From IMG/VR virus record IMGVR_UViG_3300024326_000869, positions 1-30,124 of that record: a stretch of 30,124 nt of DNA. The stretch is one strand, 5' to 3'. The position numbers and the translations under genes are program-made. This document shows, piece by piece, positions 15,642 through 22,805 of the stretch (the first letter of the stretch is position 1; every line of letters starts with the position of its first letter). The notes beneath the pieces were generated by a model. That model did not search any database. It saw only the letters and a list, made by a program, of their open reading frames with translations, and was not told the origin of the DNA. Source of the DNA: a virus.

Positions 15642-16656
15642 AAGACTGTCGTTCGCCTTCTCTACTTAAATCTAGTGTTACGCAATGTAATCCGCTATCC
15701 CAAAAGTACTTATGTCGAAAATCAAAAGGTATCATATCAACACCGTGTTTTTTAAGTTTACGTTCTACTTCAGGATCATGACCATTAGTTATTACAGTAT
15801 TAGCATCTATGCTTACTACATTAATATCGAACACAGTCTCGTCTACATAACCGATCCAATGATCTAACCAACTTGTGACTTTATCTTTGTAAAAGTGCTG
15901 GATTTTAATATCATTAAAATAATCAGGTAGCGGCTTGCGTTCTAGTTTAATATAGTCCCAACTTTTTAATTCTTCTGGTATTGCACTAGGATCCCAACAG
16001 AATAGCAGTCCGGGTTTGATTAGTGCAATTTTTCCGTCTGCATGTCCTGTTCTAGGTATTTCTGCCCATTTAACATCATAGCCTATATTACGTTTTATCC
16101 AGTCTAATCCTGCATATGTTCCTCTTCCGTGCTGCCCCGGTGCATAAGGCTGCGTGTGTAACAACATGTCGCCGCACTTAATAATGTTTGCTGCATGCCA
16201 TAGTATTTGGCCTTCTAGTTGTTCGTACTCCTTGTAGTCGCTTTGTAGTAGCGGCTTAGGCATACTTATATAGTTGCGTCCTTCTTTGAATTTTTTAAGC
16301 ATAATGTCTAAGAAGTAATCGCTTTCTGTATATCTATTACAGTCTCCACCGATAGTACCTAGTATTGTATTTCCGTACACAACATGAAAATCTCTAGGAC
16401 ATATTGCAGGATAAGGATACTTTGAATTCCAAGTTCTAGTGTTTTCTTTCAATAAGGGCAGTTTTTTAGGCCTATGTACTTTAACATTATAACTTTTAAA
16501 TATGTCAGAGAGTTTAGAAAAATCTTGTTCTGTTTCCTCTAAAATTTTAGCCATTCCATCTATAAACTTGTTATCGTCAAATTGCTGTAACGATTCTAAA
16601 TCATATGTAGAACCTACTACAACTTCTGTTAACTTATCCCATTCAGTAAATATCAT
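15634..16656 (-). CDS. Glycine-amidinotransferase-like enzyme, paralog 2 (Asp-to-His variant)
   Basis: The 340-aa protein has CPRD (86-89), GHADG with His205 and GLHC ending in Cys325, as in AGAT enzymes. Where paralog 1 and human AGAT have FDAA, this protein has WHAAN, so the catalytic-pair Asp is replaced by His154. It is closely related to paralog 3 on the other side of the ATP-grasp gene, including a 38-nt stretch identical in DNA. The start overlaps the ATP-grasp stop (ATGA). It is probably an active amidinotransferase-fold enzyme with altered acceptor or mechanism; loss of activity cannot be excluded. The retained Cys and His argue against decay. Confidence 0.8.
   Translation of the reverse strand: MIFTEWDKLTEVVVGSTYDLESLQQFDDNKFIDGMAKILEETEQDFSKLSDIFKSYNVKVHRPKKLPLLKENTRTWNSKYPYPAICPRDFHVVYGNTILGTIGGDCNRYTESDYFLDIMLKKFKEGRNYISMPKPLLQSDYKEYEQLEGQILWHAANIIKCGDMLLHTQPYAPGQHGRGTYAGLDWIKRNIGYDVKWAEIPRTGHADGKIALIKPGLLFCWDPSAIPEELKSWDYIKLERKPLPDYFNDIKIQHFYKDKVTSWLDHWIGYVDETVFDINVVSIDANTVITNGHDPEVERKLKKHGVDMIPFDFRHKYFWDSGLHCVTLDLSREGERQSYV
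16247..16284. repeat. 38-nt identical stretch shared with 18474-18511 (copy 1)
   Basis: This direct repeat lies inside amidinotransferase paralog 2 and encodes a segment containing GRNYISMPKPLL. The flanks differ on both sides, and the rest of the two genes is related but diverged. Confidence 0.9.
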
Positions 16657-17828
16657 TTATATGTATTCCACCAATTATTATATGCTTCTATATCTTTATC
16701 ATATTGTACCAAATCAGAGTTTGATAAAGAAACCATACCTAGACTACTTAACATACTAGTCGAAGGATTAACTTTTTTTGGTAAATTAAAAAGTATATTG
16801 TGATCTATTTTTCCAATAAAGCTAGGAATCTCTTCTAACATCGACCAGTTAATACTTTCAATATACTTAGAACTTTCTACATTAACCCAGAATCTTTCAT
16901 ATGGCTGATTATAATCGTAGTAAGAAATTCTGTTTTTAAATTTATCAGTATTTAAATATAAATTACTAACATGTGTAGATAGTTTTATGCCTGAAGATAG
17001 ATAAACTCCGTGATCACTTATGTGTCCGTGTTTCCTAAAATTTATTTCAACTAGATGTATTTTGTGTTTCTCATCTACTATTACTTGTGCGCAAGTAACA
17101 CCGAAATTCCAGTTTAACGCATCTAAACATAAACATACATACTCGTACAATTCGTCAATGAAATATCTATTCTCTGTATAATTCATTACCGATTCTTTAT
17201 ATTGCCATAACGATCCATGTTTTTTACTATACTCTGTAGCAAGTAATAAATGATGTTCGCCGGATGCTGTTGCAATATCTATTGTATATTCCGGACCATC
17301 AATATATTCTTGTGCTATATAATCGTTAGAATTTAAGGATGGTAAACTAGATAGACTATTCACATAGTATACATTTTCGCTTCCGCCACGACTTTCTTTA
17401 GGTTTTACAACTACAGGATATTCTTCTATATTATTAAGACTGTACTGTCTTGTAGTAACAATTCCTTTTTCTCTAAGTAAATTTAAATACAATTCTTTAT
17501 CTTTGATTATATCAATTGTTTCTAGAGAATTTGATTTTTTGGGTACATAACGATTTTGAAGTTTTAATGCAAGATCAACGCTATCATCTCCACTGGGAAT
17601 ACAGGCAATTATTTTATGCGTTTGCGCATATCGATCTATTACTTCTTTAGTATAAACTTCTTCGTAGTGAAAACTCGTATCATCCTTTCTGTACTTGTTA
17701 TGTATTGTATTTTTGTCCTCTTCAGACGACCAAAGTATTAATATCTTGTATGTATAATTGTTAAAGACTTCTCTAACTACATCATAATGGTCTCTTGCAG
17801 GATTTACTATAACTACTAATTCGTTCAT
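16653..17828 (-). CDS. ATP-grasp ligase
   Basis: The 391-aa protein shows the ATP-grasp core: VVKPKESRGG (140-149, Lys142 and glycine loop), QEYIDGPEYTIDI (173-185) and the metal-binding HLVEINFR (258-265). The N-terminal 100 residues form the Rossmann-like lid seen in L-amino-acid ligases and carboxylases. ATP-grasp enzymes activate a carboxylate as acyl phosphate and join it to an amine, thiol or other nucleophile; dipeptide and amide bonds are common products. It sits exactly between two amidinotransferases with 4-nt overlaps on both sides, so a shared guanidino-amino-acid substrate is likely. The C-terminal 120 residues are of unknown role, possibly acceptor selection. Confidence 0.8.
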   Translation of the reverse strand: MNELVVIVNPARDHYDVVREVFNNYTYKILILWSSEEDKNTIHNKYRKDDTSFHYEEVYTKEVIDRYAQTHKIIACIPSGDDSVDLALKLQNRYVPKKSNSLETIDIIKDKELYLNLLREKGIVTTRQYSLNNIEEYPVVVKPKESRGGSENVYYVNSLSSLPSLNSNDYIAQEYIDGPEYTIDIATASGEHHLLLATEYSKKHGSLWQYKESVMNYTENRYFIDELYEYVCLCLDALNWNFGVTCAQVIVDEKHKIHLVEINFRKHGHISDHGVYLSSGIKLSTHVSNLYLNTDKFKNRISYYDYNQPYERFWVNVESSKYIESINWSMLEEIPSFIGKIDHNILFNLPKKVNPSTSMLSSLGMVSLSNSDLVQYDKDIEAYNNWWNTYK

Positions 17829-18862
17829 GACAAAAAGTTTTCCATCTTATCGTCTCTAGCAAGATCTAATGTTATACAATGTATTCCGCAGTCCCAGAAA
17901 AATCTATGGCGGAAATCAAAAGGTATGCACTCAATACCATATTTTTTACATTTATTAAAGATTTCTTTGTTATATCCGTTTGTTATTACAGTGTTCTCGT
18001 CAATACTTACTACATTAACATCAAAGATTGTTTCCATAGGTAAGTATTCAAATCCTACCCAGTGTGGCATATCTTTCATTATAACTTCGTTGTAAAAGTC
18101 ATTTCTAATTCTATTTTTTACATGTTGGGGTAATTCATGTTTGTCAACTACTATTCTATCCCAATCTTGCATCTCTTTAGGTACAAGACTTTCATCGTGA
18201 ATCATTAATAATCCAGGTTTTAACAAAGCCATCTTTCCATCTACATGTCCAGCAGCAGGAACTTCGGCCCAGTTAACATCGTACCCAATGTTTTTCTTAA
18301 CCCAATTAAATCCTGCGTTAGTACCTCGACCTTTTTGATTAATAGGTCGATCTGCATATTCTTGAGTATCATGAGGCCTAGAATGGATTAATGTGTTGCC
18401 ACACTTTATAATATTTGCAGCATGATATAATGGCATATTATCATGATCGGCGTAGTTTGCATAATGATTCGGAAGTAGCGGCTTAGGCATACTTATATAG
18501 TTGCGTCCTTCATTAGCCTTTTCGTTCATAATATTATAGAAAAATAAACTTTCAAGGTATCGATTTGGATCGCCGCCTATCGTTGACAATATGTTATTTC
18601 CGTATACTATATGGAAGTCTCGAGGACATATTGCAGGCAATGGATACTTAGTTGCCCATTGATTAGTTTTAATTTCATTCAAAGAAACATTATCTGGTCT
18701 ACGTACTTTGGCTCCAGCATCTTTGAAGATTTTATTTAATACTTGAAAATCTTCTTCTGTTTCTTCTAATACTTTTTTAAGAAAGTCAGACTCTACTTCG
18801 TCAGGGTCGTAAACTTTTCCAACTACTACTTCTTTTAATTTCCCCCATTCTGTCCAAATCAT
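17825..18862 (-). CDS. Glycine-amidinotransferase-like enzyme, paralog 3 (Asp-to-His variant)
   Basis: I start at the ATG giving MIWTEWGKL, which aligns with paralog 2 (MIFTEWDKL) and makes an ATGA overlap with the previous gene; an earlier in-frame start would add four residues. In the resulting 345 aa, CPRD is at 79-82, YHAAN at 146-150, GHVDG at 205-209 with His206, and GIHC ends in Cys329. As in paralog 2, the family Asp is replaced by His (His147). The shared change in two intact paralogs suggests a specialised subfamily rather than damage. Two such enzymes flanking one ATP-grasp ligase could modify two different amines or act as a heteromer. Confidence 0.8.
   Translation of the reverse strand: MIWTEWGKLKEVVVGKVYDPDEVESDFLKKVLEETEEDFQVLNKIFKDAGAKVRRPDNVSLNEIKTNQWATKYPLPAICPRDFHIVYGNNILSTIGGDPNRYLESLFFYNIMNEKANEGRNYISMPKPLLPNHYANYADHDNMPLYHAANIIKCGNTLIHSRPHDTQEYADRPINQKGRGTNAGFNWVKKNIGYDVNWAEVPAAGHVDGKMALLKPGLLMIHDESLVPKEMQDWDRIVVDKHELPQHVKNRIRNDFYNEVIMKDMPHWVGFEYLPMETIFDVNVVSIDENTVITNGYNKEIFNKCKKYGIECIPFDFRHRFFWDCGIHCITLDLARDDKMENFLS
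18474..18511. repeat. 38-nt identical stretch shared with 16247-16284 (copy 2)
   Basis: This is the second copy of the direct repeat, inside amidinotransferase paralog 3, at the corresponding protein position. Synonymous sites are also identical, which suggests recent duplication or gene conversion. Confidence 0.9.
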
Positions 18863-19488
18863 ACTTGACTCCATTGCGACGATACATAAGTTCCTTTAGA
18901 ACCAATATTCATCCCTATACTGATTCTTATACTATCAGTTTTATTTTTTTCTGTAAAGTGTCTAATATATCCCGGAAACATCATTAGATCGTTTTGCTGC
19001 ACATTCATAGTTTGTGCAAACTCATCAAACGGAAAGTTTATAGGTTGCGAACCTAGTAGTGCTTCTAACGGATGTTGTAATGTTAGATCGCCTGCGTTAT
19101 CTGTTTTATCTAGATAAAACACGGCTGTAATAGGCGTCGGACCATGAAAATGACTGGGGACAAATCCTCCCCGTGTACTTAACGTTGCCCACATTTCTTG
19201 TATGTACGGCTGAAGGTCAGGATGATAGTTTAGTTCTTTCCAGTACTCGGCTAAGGCTGTATTAACTTCTTTTACAAGTAGATCAGACTCTTTCCAAGTT
19301 TGCATATGGCGTTCAATTCCATATGTATTAATTGTATTACCGTCTTTCATACCTACTACGCTTATATGATCGCCGTAGTCTTCTACATCCATAAGTTTTA
19401 ATACTCGTTGCCGAAAACTTTGAAGATTTAAGTCTCCTAAATTTTTCTTGTAAATTGGAATACTAAACATTTGTTCTACATTAGGCAT
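18859..19488 (-). CDS. 2OG-Fe(II) oxygenase-like protein (2OG-FeII_Oxy_5 type)
   Basis: WATLSTRGGFVPSHFHG (100-116, His113/His115), TAVFYLD (121-127), FPGYIRHFTEKN (171-182, His177) and RISIGMNI with Arg188 match the family of putative 2OG-Fe(II) oxygenases common in marine phages and bacteria. The family's substrates are mostly unknown. Length (209 aa) is normal. The start overlaps the upstream stop by 8 nt and the end overlaps the amidinotransferase (ATGA). It is the first of three oxygenases placed around the amidinotransferase/ATP-grasp genes. Confidence 0.75.
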   Translation of the reverse strand: MPNVEQMFSIPIYKKNLGDLNLQSFRQRVLKLMDVEDYGDHISVVGMKDGNTINTYGIERHMQTWKESDLLVKEVNTALAEYWKELNYHPDLQPYIQEMWATLSTRGGFVPSHFHGPTPITAVFYLDKTDNAGDLTLQHPLEALLGSQPINFPFDEFAQTMNVQQNDLMMFPGYIRHFTEKNKTDSIRISIGMNIGSKGTYVSSQWSQV

Positions 19489-19921
19489 TTTCGGTTATCT
19501 CTTTTAAATAGTGCTCAGGCCAATTTTGATAATAATCTGTAGTCTGCAAGTATGCTCTTTTTTTGTTAATATCGTCTTTGTCTTGTATAAAAATACAGTT
19601 TGTAAAGTTTTTAACAAAATGACCGCTATTAGTAGTACTTTTAAAGTACAGAAGATTGTCATTTTTTGCTGTTAATTCTTTTATTACTTGATCAACATTT
19701 AATAAATTATCATTTAACCAGGCTACTCCTAGTTTATACTGTTTGTTGTCAAACTTTGCACAAGCATCAAATACGTCTTGAGTTGCATCGATAAATTGTA
19801 TTTCATTTTTCAACCTAGCTGTTTTAGCAAACGGACATACTGGATATCCGTTATCTTGCACAGGCTCTATATATTCTATTGCCCAGGTTAGAAAGTTATG
19901 TTTAAATTCATCGTATGTCAT
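19481..19921 (-). CDS. Hypothetical protein with Cys-Pro-Phe motif (146 aa)
   Basis: I do not recognise a family with confidence. The N-terminal half has GYPVCPFAKTARL (about 25-37), reminiscent of the LCPFA-type motif of small proteins of unknown function (DUF1415 is one example), and the rest is a mixed alpha/beta domain. No signal peptide or membrane span is visible. The downstream oxygenase overlaps it by 8 nt. A 31-nt gap upstream is the largest break in this part of the cluster and holds a CATAAATA on the - strand (19932-19939) that could be a weak late-type promoter. Confidence 0.5.
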   Translation of the reverse strand: MTYDEFKHNFLTWAIEYIEPVQDNGYPVCPFAKTARLKNEIQFIDATQDVFDACAKFDNKQYKLGVAWLNDNLLNVDQVIKELTAKNDNLLYFKSTTNSGHFVKNFTNCIFIQDKDDINKKRAYLQTTDYYQNWPEHYLKEITENA

Positions 19922-19931
19922 GGCTATAGAA

Positions 19932-19939
19932 TATTTATG
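19932..19939 (-). promoter_or_regulatory. Possible weak late-promoter-like box (CATAAATA)
   Basis: It lies in the 31-nt gap between 19953 and 19921, one of the few intergenic gaps in the cluster. It is only 10 nt from the start codon, so a transcript would be nearly leaderless. I consider this marginal. Confidence 0.25.
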
Positions 19940-19952
19940 GTGTAGAAGTGTG

Positions 19953-20522
19953 TTATTTGAGTAATGTGGCTACTAGGTGTACGCGATCTTCGAGACTAGC
20001 ATTCATTGCAGTATGCTTTACTAAAGTATTAGTAAGCCACCAAGTATGCTGCGGAAGATGTTTTATTTCTTCTTCAATGATCATAAAACAACCTTCTTGT
20101 GTTTTAATAGGATAGTGTATGCGTTTAGTATCATCCACGTGCCAACTTAAACAAGTCTTAGGTGGGCTTTTCATTAGTCTAACTCTGCCTACATTATAAT
20201 TTTCTTTTAATACATTGTAAAGATCTTCAAACACAGTATTTTTAAATACGTTACACAAATTTGTAAAGTCTGCTTCTTTTAACGGTGTTTCTCTTTTAGC
20301 AGGTATATGGCGCATATGACCTTTTTCGTCATAAACTTCTTCACCATTGGACCAATCATAAAACAAACTTCCTGCTCCATATAAAAAATTATCTTCCTCG
20401 CCTTTTACAGTATTGATACAAATTTGATTTAAATCTGTCCAATGCACAACTTTATCTTCAAGCATATTATCTAATATGCTTTTTATATCATAGTTCGGAA
20501 GATTTAATTTTTCAAAATTCAT
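19953..20522 (-). CDS. Aspartyl/asparaginyl hydroxylase-like 2OG oxygenase
   Basis: I choose the ATG at 20522, which overlaps the upstream stop as ATGA; a start 63 nt further upstream would sit in the PP-loop gene. In the resulting 189 aa, CLSWHVDDTKRIHYPI carries His128 and Asp130, His170 lies in LVKHTAMNAS and Arg180 in LEDRVHLVATLL. This is the aspartyl/asparaginyl beta-hydroxylase pattern. It is coupled to the QueC-like gene pair upstream, so its substrate may be the product of that adenylation step. That is inference. Confidence 0.75.
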   Translation of the reverse strand: MNFEKLNLPNYDIKSILDNMLEDKVVHWTDLNQICINTVKGEEDNFLYGAGSLFYDWSNGEEVYDEKGHMRHIPAKRETPLKEADFTNLCNVFKNTVFEDLYNVLKENYNVGRVRLMKSPPKTCLSWHVDDTKRIHYPIKTQEGCFMIIEEEIKHLPQHTWWLTNTLVKHTAMNASLEDRVHLVATLLK

Positions 20523-21253
20523 TCTAATTTTCCAAATGCGTATATACGTTCTGCACAAAAGAAACAATAACCACAATGTTTCCATTCATGAAAATGTTTT
20601 TGTTCTAACTTATGTTCTTGCCATCTAGTTTCACAACTATAGCTCAAAGGATATAAGTCGTCTAGTCTATTGTAATATTTATAAACTTTAGAAATCAGTT
20701 TTTTATCTCCATGAACAAAAGGTCTAATATTGATAAAATGTCCTGTATCAATTACATTTTGTCCATATTTGTTTTTTCCTAAGTCTCTATCAAAATCTCT
20801 TGTTACTATATGCTTCTTAGTCAACTCAAATAATTTATCGTCTGGATAATATTGTCTTATAAATTCTAAAAAATCTTCTTCAACAGGATTACTAGTTAAT
20901 CCATTGTACACTGCATCAAAATTAAACTTTGTATGACTTTCTATTATTAGATTTTTTTGCTCTTTTATATACCAATCTGCTGTTTGACGATTAGTGTGTT
21001 TTTTAGAATACTTAACAATATGTTCTTGTGGACTTTTTCCTGTTAGTTCTGTAACTTTAGCTATAATACGTTTTGCACCTTTACTATACCAATTTTTAAA
21101 TTGAGTATCTAAAGTCATAGGATAAATTTTTACATCATCTCTGTCTTTAAAGTAATCACATATGGCATAATACATAATGGCGCTATCGGCACCACCTGAT
21201 AGTTTAACACCTATTGATGTCCAATCATCATTAAAATTAAATAAATGTTTCAT
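20519..21253 (-). CDS. QueC-like PP-loop ATP pyrophosphatase, paralog A
   Basis: SGGADS (19-24) is the PP-loop that binds ATP in N-type ATP pyrophosphatases. The C-terminus has Cys207 and a cluster CGYCFFC (Cys227, Cys230, Cys233) followed by ERIYAFGKL, very like the zinc-binding end of 7-cyano-7-deazaguanine synthase QueC. QueC adenylates a carboxylate and converts it to amide and nitrile. At 244 aa it is close to QueC length. No QueD, QueE or GTP cyclohydrolase gene is present, so this enzyme probably adenylates something else, or uses a host intermediate. Asparagine synthetase-like and sulfurtransferase-like activities are alternatives. Confidence 0.75.
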   Translation of the reverse strand: MKHLFNFNDDWTSIGVKLSGGADSAIMYYAICDYFKDRDDVKIYPMTLDTQFKNWYSKGAKRIIAKVTELTGKSPQEHIVKYSKKHTNRQTADWYIKEQKNLIIESHTKFNFDAVYNGLTSNPVEEDFLEFIRQYYPDDKLFELTKKHIVTRDFDRDLGKNKYGQNVIDTGHFINIRPFVHGDKKLISKVYKYYNRLDDLYPLSYSCETRWQEHKLEQKHFHEWKHCGYCFFCAERIYAFGKLE

Positions 21254-21263
21254 CGTGTTCCAA

Positions 21264-21920
21264 TCATTTTAATCTACCAAACGCCCACTGGCGCTCGTTA
21301 CACCACCAACAATCTCCGCAGTGTTCCATACCAGGAGATTGTCCGCCGATAATTTCATTCCACTCACAACTTCGTGTTATTGGAAATAAGCTATCTAGCA
21401 GATTATACTCTTTATAAATTTCTGCAATTTTTTTCTTATCAATGTTTGTCCAAGGAATATAACTAAATCCGTATCTAAACACATCTCTATTTTCATCCGG
21501 ATTGCGCATTTCATGATAAAAATCTTCAGAAAAAGATATTCTATCTATTTTAGGAGGCAAATTAGTAATACCAGCATATAGTACATTAAACTCTTTTTTA
21601 TCTAAGTACTCGAACGGTAAGCGTTCAATATATGTATCAATAAAATCAGGCGAATAATCTATATGATGTTCAAAATTATAATTGCCAGTTAGTTGCGCAC
21701 ATTTATAAACTACATTTACTGCTGATTTTGCTCCTGTTATTTGTTTTGTTCCATCTGCAAGTGTAAAAATATGTAAACGATCTTTTGAGTATTTTAAAAG
21801 GAAATATAAGAGAAGAGCACTATCTGCGCCGCCGCTAACACTTATAGCGTTAGGTCCGTTGTATACGTTAAATTCTACGCCACACAAATTATGTGTTTCA
21901 ACAATGTCTTCCTCATTCAT
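21264..21920 (-). CDS. QueC-like PP-loop ATP pyrophosphatase, paralog B
   Basis: This is a second PP-loop protein (218 aa) directly upstream of the first, with SGGADS at 29-34, Cys185 and a HCGDCWWC cluster (Cys201, Cys204, Cys207) followed by ERQWAFGRL. The architecture equals paralog A, but the middle regions differ, so they are diverged paralogs that may act on different substrates or pair as a heterodimer. A 10-nt gap separates them. The start overlaps the upstream unknown gene by 8 nt. Tandem QueC-like genes without the rest of the queuosine pathway are unusual. Confidence 0.75.
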   Translation of the reverse strand: MNEEDIVETHNLCGVEFNVYNGPNAISVSGGADSALLLYFLLKYSKDRLHIFTLADGTKQITGAKSAVNVVYKCAQLTGNYNFEHHIDYSPDFIDTYIERLPFEYLDKKEFNVLYAGITNLPPKIDRISFSEDFYHEMRNPDENRDVFRYGFSYIPWTNIDKKKIAEIYKEYNLLDSLFPITRSCEWNEIIGGQSPGMEHCGDCWWCNERQWAFGRLK

Positions 21921-22803
21921 AAACTTCTACCCTTTTCATTGAGTTATAAGTGCATAAATCATTTATAACTTCTTCTCTAGATCTATTAGTTTCTAACATT
22001 GCTATAGGAATATTCCCTATAGCGTTTTTAGGATCCCCTTTTATAAATCCTAGTGCAGTTAAATAATTATTGTTTTGATCCCACCATATATCCATTGCAT
22101 TTAAGAATTTGTCTACATTGTTTTGACCACGATCGTGAAAATATGCTGTAAAATCTGGGCTATACCATCTGAGAGGGCGTATATTATCTTCTCCAACTAT
22201 ATCGTCGTCGTCTTTAAAAACATCGTATAGTGGTTTTCCAACTTCACAGTAGTTTATATATACTTCGCCGAATTTTCTATTAAGAGTAAAATGTTCATAG
22301 TCTTCGTCTAATAATTGAACTCGTTGTCTGTCACTAAATCTTACAACAATTCTTGGGTAATAATTAGTAGTAGTTTGTCTATAAAAATTTTCTGCTCTGT
22401 GTATAATAACATTATAACGCTCTAATGCACTACGTTGTTGTTCGTTTGCATTTTGCCAATAATCTCCTGGCGTAAGTGTTCCACCTCTTAGATCTTCAAA
22501 ATAATGATGTAAATGATTTAATTGTTCTTGTGGCATTCCTACAAATGCTGTATGATGTATAACAGTATTAGTGCTGTTTATAGTTTCTATACAGATGTTT
22601 AGTTCATCAACTAACTTCTCTTCATCCCATTCACCGTTTGGAAAATTGTATAATCTATCTGGTTCTTTAACTGTATTGTCAATTTCTAAAACTTGTTGTT
22701 TTAATAAATTGTACCATCTTGTAGAAATAGAATTATTATATACATTATACTTTAATATATATTCTTCATTTAACCTGTTAGTAAATACGACTCCAAACTT
22801 CAT
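21913..22803 (-). CDS. Unknown protein (296 aa) between radical SAM and PP-loop genes
   Basis: I start at the ATG giving MKFGVVFTNRL, two bases after the radical SAM stop; a TTG two codons earlier overlaps that stop and is less likely. The protein is acidic and rich in Asn, Tyr and Asp, with a His-containing stretch HHYFEDLRGGTLTPGDYW (about residues 98-115). It has no membrane span, cysteine cluster or nucleotide-binding loop. I do not recognise a family. Its place between a radical SAM enzyme and two adenylating enzymes suggests a partner, scaffold or substrate protein for them. Confidence 0.6.
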   Translation of the reverse strand: MKFGVVFTNRLNEEYILKYNVYNNSISTRWYNLLKQQVLEIDNTVKEPDRLYNFPNGEWDEEKLVDELNICIETINSTNTVIHHTAFVGMPQEQLNHLHHYFEDLRGGTLTPGDYWQNANEQQRSALERYNVIIHRAENFYRQTTTNYYPRIVVRFSDRQRVQLLDEDYEHFTLNRKFGEVYINYCEVGKPLYDVFKDDDDIVGEDNIRPLRWYSPDFTAYFHDRGQNNVDKFLNAMDIWWDQNNNYLTALGFIKGDPKNAIGNIPIAMLETNRSREEVINDLCTYNSMKRVEVYE

Positions 22804-22805
22804 TA

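Noticed and set aside
20519-21920. Reading the QueC-like pair as evidence for 7-deazaguanine DNA modification
   Set aside because: No QueD, QueE, FolE or transglycosylase gene is visible here, and the neighbouring radical SAM protein has auxiliary cysteines unlike QueE. The rest of the genome would be needed.
21264-21920. Known QueC-containing anti-phage defence systems (Qat or type IV CBASS)
   Set aside because: No partner genes of those systems, such as a CD-NTase, a QatA-type ATPase or a TatD-like nuclease, are present in the window.
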